A DNA stretch of 6,360 bases from an uncultured Collinsella sp. (GTDB lineage Bacteria > Actinomycetota > Coriobacteriia > Coriobacteriales > Coriobacteriaceae), in the NCBI GenBank assembly GCA_900553165.1, contig USCN01000078.1:1-6360 (forward strand). Direction: 5' to 3'. The position numbers were made by a program, and so were the translations under genes. The notes below the pieces were generated by a model. It ran no database searches, was not told the DNA's origin, and was given only the letters and a program-made list of their open reading frames with translations. Positions 1 to 6,020 of the stretch are shown one piece after another. Positions within the stretch are counted from its first letter, which is position 1; each line of letters begins with the position of its first letter.

Positions 1-10
1 CCCTTCCTCC
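1..10 (-). promoter_or_regulatory. Shine-Dalgarno sequence of a gene beginning left of the window
   Basis: Downstream of the dnaE TAA, the minus strand reads GGAGGAAGGG up to the window edge. This is a near-perfect anti-16S match with no start codon inside the window. It suggests that a further minus-strand gene starts within about ten bases of the edge, which would place it some 30 bases after dnaE and in the same operon. The downstream gene itself cannot be seen. Confidence 0.5.
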
Positions 11-28
11 AATCTCACCCGGGGTAGC

Positions 29-3000
29 TTAGATCACCGTCACGCGGCCCTGGTTACCCACAATGGCCTTGGCCTCGGCCAGCAGCGGAATCGAACGCGC
101 GTTGACCTTGGCAGGTACCTCGGCACGCAGCACGCGCCCGTCCACCTGCTCGATAAAGATCTCCACACGGTCGCCGCCCGGGTTAGCGGTGAGCACCGTG
201 GCCAGGCGCGCCATATTGCCCTGGCTAAAGCGGCTGTTGGGCACCATGACCTCAAACACCTTGGGCTTGTTGTTCTCCTCGTTGAGCTCGAGCGGCACGA
301 TCTCCTGCGCGATGATCTGGTCGCCGCGGTCCGAGCGCTCGAGCTTGCCCTTAATGCGCACAAAGGCATCGGACAGCTGCGCGCCGGTCTCGGGATCGAC
401 CTCGCCGTACAGGTACCCCTCGGCCTCTTTATAGGTCTTGGGGAACACGACGACGGTGGCCTCGCCTTCCATGTCCTCGAGCTGCACGATGCCCATGGGG
501 TCACCGTTTTTGGTCACGCGCTTGGACACGCTCGAGACCATGCCGGCCCACCACAGCGCCTTGCCCTCGGGAATTTCCTGGTTGATGGTGCCGCCCGTAG
601 GATTCTGAACTTCGTAGCCGGTATCGATCTGCGAGAACGAGAAGTCGCGCGCCTTGGCTAGTGCATACTCAAACGGGCGCAGCGGGTGGTCCGAGACATA
701 GATGCCCAGAACCTCTTTCTCCTGGCTCAGCTTGAGGTGTCGGTCCCATTCCTGGCCGTCCGGATCGGGCACGCTGACCTCGAAGCCCGAGCCCTCAACG
801 TCGCCAAACATATCGAAGAACGACGTCTGCCCGCTCGCGCGATCCTTCTGGCGCTTTACCGCGGCATCGATGATGTTCTCGGGGTTGTTCTTGTCCACAA
901 AGTGCATCATCTGACGACGCGGATACCCCGTGGAGTCGAAGGCGCCTGCCTTGATCAGCGATTCGATTACGCGACGGTTGGCCTGGCTCGAGTCCACGCG
1001 CTCGACAAAGTCGTGCAGCGTCTTAAACGGGCCGCCCGCCTCGCGCTCGGCGATAATCGCCTGTGCCACACCGGTGCCCACGCCGCGGATGCCGGCCAGA
1101 CCAAAGCGCACGCCCTCCTTGGTAGCCGTGAACTCGGTACCCGACTCGTTGACATCTGGCGACAGCACGGGGATGCCGTCGTGACGGCATGCCGAGACGT
1201 AGTGCACGATCTTGTCGGTCTTGCCCGTGTAGGACGTCAGAACGGCCGCCATGTACTCGTGCGGATAGTGCGCCTTGAGCCACGCCGTCTGCATAACCAG
1301 GATGGCGTAGCCGGCGGAGTGCGACTTGTTAAAGGCGTAAGATGCGAACTCGAGAACATCGTCCCAAATCTTCTGGGCGACCTCGCGCGTGTAGTTGTTC
1401 TTGATAGCGCCGTTCATCCAGTGGTCGTAGGTGGTCTCGTCCGAGCCATCCTCCCAGTGCAGCACCGTCGACGTGAGCAGCTTGATCTTTTTCTTAGCCA
1501 CGGGTTTACGGATACGCGAGTCCGATTCGCCCTTGGAGAAGCCGCACATCTCGACGGAGATGAGCATAACCTGCTCCTGGTAGACCATGGTGCCGTAGGT
1601 TTCGCCCAGGATGTCGTCCAGGCGGTCGTCGTAGGAGACGGCCGGCTCCTTGCCGTTCATACGGTTGATGTAGGACGAGACCATGCCGGCGCCCAGCGGG
1701 CCCGGGCGGTACAGGGCGATCAATGCTACGACGTGCTTGTACTCGGTGGGCTTCATGTTCTTGATCGTGGCCGTCATGCCGGCGGACTCGACCTGGAAGA
1801 CGCCGGCAGTGTGACCGGAGCCCATGAGCTTAAAGATCTCGGGATCGTCAAAGGGGATCTCTTCCTCTTTGATGTCGATACCGAAGTTCTTTTTGATGTT
1901 TGCCTTGGCCTTGGAGATAACCGTCAGCGTGCGCAGGCCCAAGAAGTCCATCTTGAGCAGGCCCATGTCGGCAACGGTATGGCCCTCGTACTGGGTAATC
2001 TCGACGCCGCCCTTGGTGTCGAGCTTGGTGGGCACATGTTCGTTGACGGGGTCGCGGCAGATCAGAACGGCGCACGCGTGCACGCCCTCGCCACGGGTGA
2101 GGCCCTCAATCGAGAGCGCCGTGTCGATGATGCGGCGGGCGTCGTCGTCCTTTTTATAGGCCTCGGCAAAGTCGGGGTTAAACAGATCCTCTTTGCCGGG
2201 TTGTTTTTCGAGTACCTGCTTGAGCTTGACCTTGGGGTCGCTCGAGACCATCTTGGACAGGCGCTGGCCCATGTAGACCGGGTAGTCCAGAACGCGCGCG
2301 GCATCGTTGATGGCCTGCTTGGCCTTAATGGTCGAGTAGGTGATGACGTGGGTGACCTTCTCGGGGCCGTAGAGCTGGCGAACGTGCTCCACGACCTCGA
2401 GGCGCCGCTCATCGTCGAAGTCCATATCGATATCGGGCATCTCGGTACGCTGCGGGGACAGGAACCTCTCGAACATCAGGCCGTTCTCGAGCGGGTCGAA
2501 CGCGGTGATGTTCATGGCGTAGGCGACGATAGCGCCGGCGGCCGAGCCACGGCCGGGGCCGACGCCGATGCCGTTGTCCTTGGCCCATTGCACGTACTCG
2601 GCGACGATGAGGAAGTAGGCGGCAAAGCCCTTGTCGCAAATGACCTTGTATTCGTACTCAAAGCGCTCTTTGATGTTGACGCCACCGATCTCGCGCGTGG
2701 CCCAGTCGTCACCATAGTGCTGGCGCAGGCCCTTCTCGCACTCGCGGCGGAACTGGCTCTCGTGTGTCTCGCCGGGGTCGAGCAGCGGGAAGCGCGGCAG
2801 GATAATGGAGTCCCAGTCCAGCTCTACGTAGCACTTGTCGGCGATCTCGAGCGTGTTGTCGCAGGCCTCGGGGCAATACGGGAACATCGCCCGCATCTCC
2901 TCCTCGGTCTTCATATAAAACTCCGAGCCGGTCATGCGCATGCGGTTGGGGTCGTCGACCTTGGCGTTCATGCCAATGCACATGATGACGTCCTGCACCG

Positions 3001-3832
3001 GCGCGTCCTCGCGGCGCAGGTAGTGGAAGTCGTTGGTGGCAATGACTTTGACGCCCACCTGCTTGGCGATATCGATGAGCGTGCGGTCCATCTGCTCGTC
3101 GGTCAGGCCGTTGTCGGTGGTGATGCCGTGTTCCTGGATCTCGATATAAAAGTCGCCGGGTTCGAAGGTATCGCGGAAGGTCTCGGCCCACTTGATGGCG
3201 CCCTCCATGTCACCGCGGTCGATGTATTTGGGAATGATGCCCGCGATGCAGGCGCTCGTGCAGATCATGCCCTTGGCATGGCGGCGCAGGTTGTCGAGCG
3301 TCACGCGGGGCTTGTAGTAAAAGCCCTGCACGGCGGCCTCGGAAACCGTCTGCATCAGGTTGACGTAGCCCTCCTGGTCCTTGGCCAGAAGGATCATGTG
3401 ATAAAGCTCGGGCTTATGGTCGCGGGCGAGCGTCTCGTCCGGCGTAAAGTAAACCTCGCAGCCAAAGATGGGCTTGATGACCAGAGGCGGCTTGAGCTCG
3501 TCGATGTTGCCCTTCTCGTCCCACATGGCCATGTCCTTCACATACTGGGCATGCTCGCGCGGGTTTGCCTCGGGATCGGGCTCCACCAGCTCGTCGCGAC
3601 GGTCCTTTTCCAAGAAGGCCTTGTCGTGGCTCCAGGTTTTGTACTCGGGCGTGTTGTGGTTAACGGCGTCACAGGCCAGCGCCAGATCGGGCACGCCATA
3701 CATGTAGCCGTGGTCGGTAATGGCGACGGCGGGCATGCCCAGCTCAACGGCGCGGTTGACCATATCCTGGATACGGGTTGCGCCGTCGAGCATGGAAAAG
3801 ACGGTGTGGTTGTGCAGATGGACGAATGCCAT
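29..3832 (-). CDS. dnaE: DNA polymerase III alpha subunit (replicative polymerase, DnaE)
   Basis: This is the catalytic subunit of the chromosomal replicase, which extends primers in the cytoplasm at the fork. The protein has 1267 residues against roughly 1160-1190 for typical DnaE. The order of domains is: PHP domain at about 1-290, starting with HLHNH at 5-9 and including ITDHG at 38-42, GCEVYF at 124-129, CTSACIAG at 191-198 and NDFHY at 267-271; palm and thumb with GPGRGSAAG at 425-433 and the aspartate cluster PDIDMDF at 466-472, with the third palm aspartate D629 in KMDFLGLRT; fingers including AFNKSHSAGYA at 833-843; a helix-hairpin-helix segment near 909-931; a likely beta-clamp motif QTSFF at 1002-1006; and an OB fold at about 1092-1135. 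The PHP metal ligands appear intact, as in proofreading actinobacterial DnaE1 (inference). A charged insertion of about 55 residues lies near 57-115. The ATG is preceded by GGAG with an 8-base spacer. The gene ends in TAA. Confidence 0.97.
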   Translation of the reverse strand: MAFVHLHNHTVFSMLDGATRIQDMVNRAVELGMPAVAITDHGYMYGVPDLALACDAVNHNTPEYKTWSHDKAFLEKDRRDELVEPDPEANPREHAQYVKDMAMWDEKGNIDELKPPLVIKPIFGCEVYFTPDETLARDHKPELYHMILLAKDQEGYVNLMQTVSEAAVQGFYYKPRVTLDNLRRHAKGMICTSACIAGIIPKYIDRGDMEGAIKWAETFRDTFEPGDFYIEIQEHGITTDNGLTDEQMDRTLIDIAKQVGVKVIATNDFHYLRREDAPVQDVIMCIGMNAKVDDPNRMRMTGSEFYMKTEEEMRAMFPYCPEACDNTLEIADKCYVELDWDSIILPRFPLLDPGETHESQFRRECEKGLRQHYGDDWATREIGGVNIKERFEYEYKVICDKGFAAYFLIVAEYVQWAKDNGIGVGPGRGSAAGAIVAYAMNITAFDPLENGLMFERFLSPQRTEMPDIDMDFDDERRLEVVEHVRQLYGPEKVTHVITYSTIKAKQAINDAARVLDYPVYMGQRLSKMVSSDPKVKLKQVLEKQPGKEDLFNPDFAEAYKKDDDARRIIDTALSIEGLTRGEGVHACAVLICRDPVNEHVPTKLDTKGGVEITQYEGHTVADMGLLKMDFLGLRTLTVISKAKANIKKNFGIDIKEEEIPFDDPEIFKLMGSGHTAGVFQVESAGMTATIKNMKPTEYKHVVALIALYRPGPLGAGMVSSYINRMNGKEPAVSYDDRLDDILGETYGTMVYQEQVMLISVEMCGFSKGESDSRIRKPVAKKKIKLLTSTVLHWEDGSDETTYDHWMNGAIKNNYTREVAQKIWDDVLEFASYAFNKSHSAGYAILVMQTAWLKAHYPHEYMAAVLTSYTGKTDKIVHYVSACRHDGIPVLSPDVNESGTEFTATKEGVRFGLAGIRGVGTGVAQAIIAEREAGGPFKTLHDFVERVDSSQANRRVIESLIKAGAFDSTGYPRRQMMHFVDKNNPENIIDAAVKRQKDRASGQTSFFDMFGDVEGSGFEVSVPDPDGQEWDRHLKLSQEKEVLGIYVSDHPLRPFEYALAKARDFSFSQIDTGYEVQNPTGGTINQEIPEGKALWWAGMVSSVSKRVTKNGDPMGIVQLEDMEGEATVVVFPKTYKEAEGYLYGEVDPETGAQLSDAFVRIKGKLERSDRGDQIIAQEIVPLELNEENNKPKVFEVMVPNSRFSQGNMARLATVLTANPGGDRVEIFIEQVDGRVLRAEVPAKVNARSIPLLAEAKAIVGNQGRVTVI

Positions 3833-3840
3833 GTGATGAG

Positions 3841-3844
3841 CTCC
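3841..3844 (-). promoter_or_regulatory. Ribosome binding site of dnaE
   Basis: On the minus strand GGAG stands 8 bases before the ATG at 3832. This supports the chosen start, which also places the PHP motif HLHNH at residues 5-9, the usual position in DnaE proteins. Confidence 0.7.
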
Positions 3845-3871
3845 GATGCGGGTTCGTGTTCTGACTGAACG

Positions 3872-3877
3872 ATTTTA
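3872..3877 (-). promoter_or_regulatory. Possible -10 box of a dnaE promoter
   Basis: TAAAAT on the minus strand lies about 40 bases before the dnaE start, a suitable place for a short leader. No convincing -35 hexamer is found 16-18 bases upstream (the sequence there is CGGGTG), so this is a weak call. The transporter upstream is on the same strand and no strong terminator separates the two, so readthrough into dnaE is also possible. Confidence 0.3.
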
Positions 3878-3925
3878 CCCCACGGCGCGGACAGCACCCG
3901 AACCTAGCCAAACCCACACGGTAGT

Positions 3926-3946
3926 CTTTTTGGGACCTTCAAAAAG
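3926..3946. repeat. AT-rich inverted repeat between the transporter and dnaE
   Basis: A perfect 7-base inverted repeat, CTTTTTG at 3926-3932 and CAAAAAG at 3940-3946, encloses the 7-base loop GGACCTT. The stem is AT-rich and is not followed by a T-run on either strand, so it is a poor intrinsic terminator. It coincides with the end of the small ORF and lies where the AT-richer transporter segment gives way to the dnaE leader. It may mark a boundary, or it may be nothing. Confidence 0.35.
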
Positions 3947-4088
3947 GGGAATGAGGGCATCCAGATATATCGAGTATTACTGAAACCCCGGCGATACGCT
4001 GAATGATTTGTGACGAATAGTCATGTCCATCAAGAAGGCTCGACGCTTCGGGCAGCTCGTCAATCGATATATCAATTCTTGGAGACAT
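3939..4088 (-). CDS. Possible small ORF, 49 residues, overlapping the transporter 3' end
   Basis: This ATG-started frame of 49 codons begins 17 bases inside the 3' end of the MFS gene, in the +1 frame relative to it, and ends in TGA. The in-frame TAG three codons before the ATG closes the frame upstream. AGGA lies 4 bases before the ATG, a usable but close Shine-Dalgarno match. The product starts MSPRIDISIDELPEASSLLD and is acidic at its N-terminus; a hydrophobic stretch IAGVSVILDISGC lies near residues 32-44, and the end is PHSPF. I do not recognise a family. It could be a translationally coupled small protein, a remnant of a longer gene, or a chance frame in an intergenic stretch. The length is modest and chance is a serious alternative. 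Confidence 0.3.
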   Translation of the reverse strand: MSPRIDISIDELPEASSLLDGHDYSSQIIQRIAGVSVILDISGCPHSPF

Positions 4089-5271
4089 GTATTCCTACCA
4101 TTTTTAAAGAAACAACGGCGGTAATTGCTATCGCGATTGCGCCAATAACACCGAGCGCTATCTGAATGGGATATAACCCCAACACATATCCAAATATGGA
4201 GAAAAACATTGCAGAAAAGAGGGCCCTTACCAGAGACGCGACGGAAAGGATCGTCGCGCGGAGATCATCCGCTATCGCGTCTTGGATTAAGTTTTCCGAA
4301 GTGATGTACACCACTTCCGGGAGAAAACAAAGCACCATGCTAAGGCCAAACAAACACAGCGGATTTGAAGCGAACCACGGAAGAATCATGAAAAGACCGG
4401 CCTCGATTAACATCGAGCCGAGCATGGTATTTCTTTTCCCGAAACGCGATGAGAAGAAATCTGCTGCAATGTAGGCCGTCGCATTTACTGCATAGGATGC
4501 ACCGAAAAAGATTCCTATTATGGAGACGGGAGCATCAAATGCGTCGAATACCAACTGATTCAAGTTGTAATAACTCCCATAGAATCCATCGAGCATGCTT
4601 GTGCCGACTAGAAGAAGCAATACCGCAAAAGCGGATTCTCCAATGCACCAGGTTTCGCGTCTGAAGATCTTGGCTACGTCAAACCTTTCCTCCCCAGAGT
4701 TTTTGGAATGGGTCGTTTCCATCCTCTCAATGGGATACAGAAGGAAAAGCTGCAGGAGATAGAAAACGGAAACGCATACGTAGAGGGCACTCCAAGATAC
4801 TTGGGCAATGAATGATCCAAGTACGATTGCCACTCCCGTCGCGATTGATTGCGCGGCAAGCAGCCGAGCGTTGATGGTGAGGAAGTGCTCTCCTTGACCG
4901 GCATTTCGGGCAATTTCATATAAAAGTGCTTGTTCGGATCCCGATTGAAGGGAGTAGGCGAGTGCCTCAACAAGGGAAAGCGCGACGAGAAAGGGGCCTG
5001 AGAGTAACAGCATGCCAGCCGTATGGAAGAAAAGAAGCAGAACGCCCACTTGAATCGAGAACTTCTTTCCAAAGAAATCGCCTACCAGCCCTGTTGGCAG
5101 CTCGAGGACGACCGTTGCAATGTTGTACAGGGCTTGATAAAGCGCGATTTCCGTGACAGACATTCCTTTATCCGCAAGGAAAAGTAGAAACACTCCCCGA
5201 TTTAAAACAAATCCCGCGAGAACGAAAAAGGCGGAATAGATGTGCAGTTGCGTAGCGGCATTCTTATTCAT
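4072..5271 (-). CDS. Major facilitator superfamily (MFS) transporter
   Basis: This is a cytoplasmic-membrane secondary transporter of 399 residues, the usual length for the superfamily. Its substrate is unknown. I count about 12 hydrophobic helices, roughly at 10-33, 40-63, 71-91, 93-112, 135-156, 159-180, 211-232, 247-272, 281-300, 304-324, 340-365 and 368-390, with a charged central loop at 181-208. The loop between helices 2 and 3 carries ELPTGLVGDFFGKK at 57-70, a variant of MFS motif A, and RATILSVASLVRA at 338-350 resembles the conserved stretch before helix 11 in drug-efflux-like MFS members. The ATG is preceded by GGAAG with a 6-base spacer. Base and codon use differ from the neighbours: ATA, TTA, AGA and GGA codons appear, which the flanking genes largely avoid. 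This points to horizontal acquisition (inference). It could export a drug or metabolite, but nothing here fixes the substrate. Confidence 0.9.
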   Translation of the reverse strand: MNKNAATQLHIYSAFFVLAGFVLNRGVFLLFLADKGMSVTEIALYQALYNIATVVLELPTGLVGDFFGKKFSIQVGVLLLFFHTAGMLLLSGPFLVALSLVEALAYSLQSGSEQALLYEIARNAGQGEHFLTINARLLAAQSIATGVAIVLGSFIAQVSWSALYVCVSVFYLLQLFLLYPIERMETTHSKNSGEERFDVAKIFRRETWCIGESAFAVLLLLVGTSMLDGFYGSYYNLNQLVFDAFDAPVSIIGIFFGASYAVNATAYIAADFFSSRFGKRNTMLGSMLIEAGLFMILPWFASNPLCLFGLSMVLCFLPEVVYITSENLIQDAIADDLRATILSVASLVRALFSAMFFSIFGYVLGLYPIQIALGVIGAIAIAITAVVSLKMVGIHVSKN

Positions 5272-5277
5272 TTGGCA

Positions 5278-5282
5278 CTTCC
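5278..5282 (-). promoter_or_regulatory. Ribosome binding site of the MFS gene
   Basis: GGAAG on the minus strand, 6 bases before the ATG at 5271, is a moderate Shine-Dalgarno match. It supports this start, which places a short polar N-terminus before the first membrane helix. Confidence 0.5.
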
Positions 5283-5331
5283 ATCAACTAATTTTGCCGG
5301 GCCGCTCGCTACTGACTCGAAGCCTGAAGTG

Positions 5332-5348
5332 TTCACAGTTGATGTGAA
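5332..5348. promoter_or_regulatory. Palindrome upstream of the MFS gene, possible operator
   Basis: TTCACA and TGTGAA form a perfect 6-base inverted repeat with a 5-base spacer, in the 103-base gap between the DUF3284 gene and the transporter, 61-77 bases before the transporter start. The size and symmetry suit a dimeric repressor site. I cannot place a convincing promoter next to it, so its role is inferred from position only. Confidence 0.3.
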
Positions 5349-5374
5349 GAGCGGTAAAGCTTTTGCACAGGGTA

Positions 5375-5882
5375 TCAATGGAATACATCCGAAGCGTTTT
5401 CGGCAGTATCATCGGCGAAGGCGGGATTAGCCTTTACGCGGCGCTCACCCTCGATGTATTTGACGATTTGATCAATCGTCTGGTTGGCGCGGCTCTTGAG
5501 CTTGCGCTCGTAGAAGAAGAGGCCGAGCTTGCCGCGCATGCCAGACGTGTTGCCACCCGCACCCTGAAAATCCTCGGTATAGGTGAGCTCGCAAGCACCA
5601 TCGCCAGCAGGTGCAGCCTCATAGCGCATGGTATTGATGCCCGCCGCATACTGAAAACAGACCTCATAGAGGCACGGGTAGTCAAAGTGCTTGATCTTAA
5701 CCTTGATCGCCGTGCCCTTGGTCTTGCCTTTTGCGGTATGGACGCTTCTCGTACTTATAGCCGTTGAGCTTATTGCGGCTAGGACGTTTGCCCGTGGCGT
5801 TCTCGATATCCTGCATGATGGACCCCGCCAGAGCGTCAAAAAGCTCCTCCGGCGTCACCTTAAGCGTTTTGGTGAGCTGCAT
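5375..5882 (-). pseudogene. DUF3284-family protein gene, interrupted by one frameshift
   Basis: The N-terminal part reads from ATG at 5882 (MQLTKTLKVTPEELFDALAG, then a stretch ending NKLNGYKYE) and would stop at 5697. The C-terminal part, in another minus-strand frame, continues from SVHTAKGKTKG through ELTYTEDF, GLFFYERKLK and IDQIVKYIE to TGA at 5375. Joined at about 5742-5750 they give a colinear protein of 168-169 residues. It matches the DUF3284 pattern as I know it: a T-K-x-L-x-V start, a D-I-x-x-A-T-G-K motif, G-(Y/F)-x-Y, a C-E-(V/L)-x-Y-x-E strand, and a basic C-terminal helix. The function of the family is unknown. The join needs one base removed, or two added, around GAGAAGCGTC. 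This could be a real inactivating mutation or a sequencing error. AAGGAG stands 5 bases before the ATG. Confidence 0.75.
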
Positions 5883-5887
5883 GATGG

Positions 5888-5893
5888 CTCCTT
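5888..5893 (-). promoter_or_regulatory. Ribosome binding site of the DUF3284 gene
   Basis: AAGGAG on the minus strand with a 5-base spacer to the ATG at 5882 is the best Shine-Dalgarno sequence inside the window. It shows that translation starts at 5882, in the N-terminal frame, rather than at a downstream ATG in the C-terminal frame. Confidence 0.75.
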
Positions 5894-5915
5894 ATTCGCT
5901 TGAACCGTTCGAGCC

Positions 5916-5921
5916 ATTGTA
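5916..5921 (-). promoter_or_regulatory. Possible -10 box of the DUF3284 promoter
   Basis: TACAAT on the minus strand, 33 bases before the first base of the ATG, is a good -10 match in otherwise GC-rich sequence and would give a leader of about 25 bases. The -35 region 17 bases upstream (ACGCAT) is poor, so the call rests on the -10 hexamer alone. Confidence 0.4.
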
Positions 5922-5981
5922 CCGCCCCAGGCTCTCCCATGCGTTGCGGTGCCATTTGGACGATTGAGGGCCTTACGGCCG

Positions 5982-6020
5982 AAAACCAACCAAATAGCAC
6001 CATAAAGCCTGAGGTGGCTA
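5982..6020 (-). terminator. Weak candidate terminator after the nuclease gene
   Basis: On the minus strand the stop codon TAG opens a hairpin. TAGCCACC (6020-6013) pairs with GGTGCTA (6001-5995), giving 7 pairs with one bulged C and an 11-base loop. It is followed by TTTGGTTGGTTTTC, which is T-rich but not a clean T-run. It is the only terminator-like structure I find after this gene. Confidence 0.25.

Noticed and set aside
686..3868. A 1060-codon open frame on the plus strand, antisense to dnaE
   Set aside because: Its codons are exact reverse complements of the dnaE codons, so stops would require TTA, CTA or TCA in dnaE, which high-GC genes avoid. The product is a low-information V/L/A/G/D/H-rich sequence with no recognisable domain, so it is a composition shadow.
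3833..4071. Possible RNA gene or riboswitch in the dnaE leader region
   Set aside because: I saw no tRNA-like cloverleaf, T-box or conserved riboswitch core; the only structure is the AT-rich inverted repeat already listed.
4023..4124. A 33-codon plus-strand ORF encoding a basic peptide, MSIKKARRFGQLVNRYINSW and onward
   Set aside because: There is no Shine-Dalgarno sequence before its ATG, it is very short, and it is antisense to the transporter end and the small ORF, so its cationic look is not enough evidence.
5242..5430. A 62-codon plus-strand ORF across the gap between the transporter and the DUF3284 gene
   Set aside because: Both ends are antisense to coding sequences, and no ribosome binding site or known motif is visible.
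5363..5767. A 134-codon plus-strand frame opposite the DUF3284 gene
   Set aside because: It lies antisense to a recognisable coding sequence, has no good ribosome binding site and no family-like motif.
5969..5980. GGCC-TTAC-GGCC hairpin in the gap before the DUF3284 gene
   Set aside because: The stem is only 4 pairs and no T-run follows on either strand, so it is not credible as a terminator.
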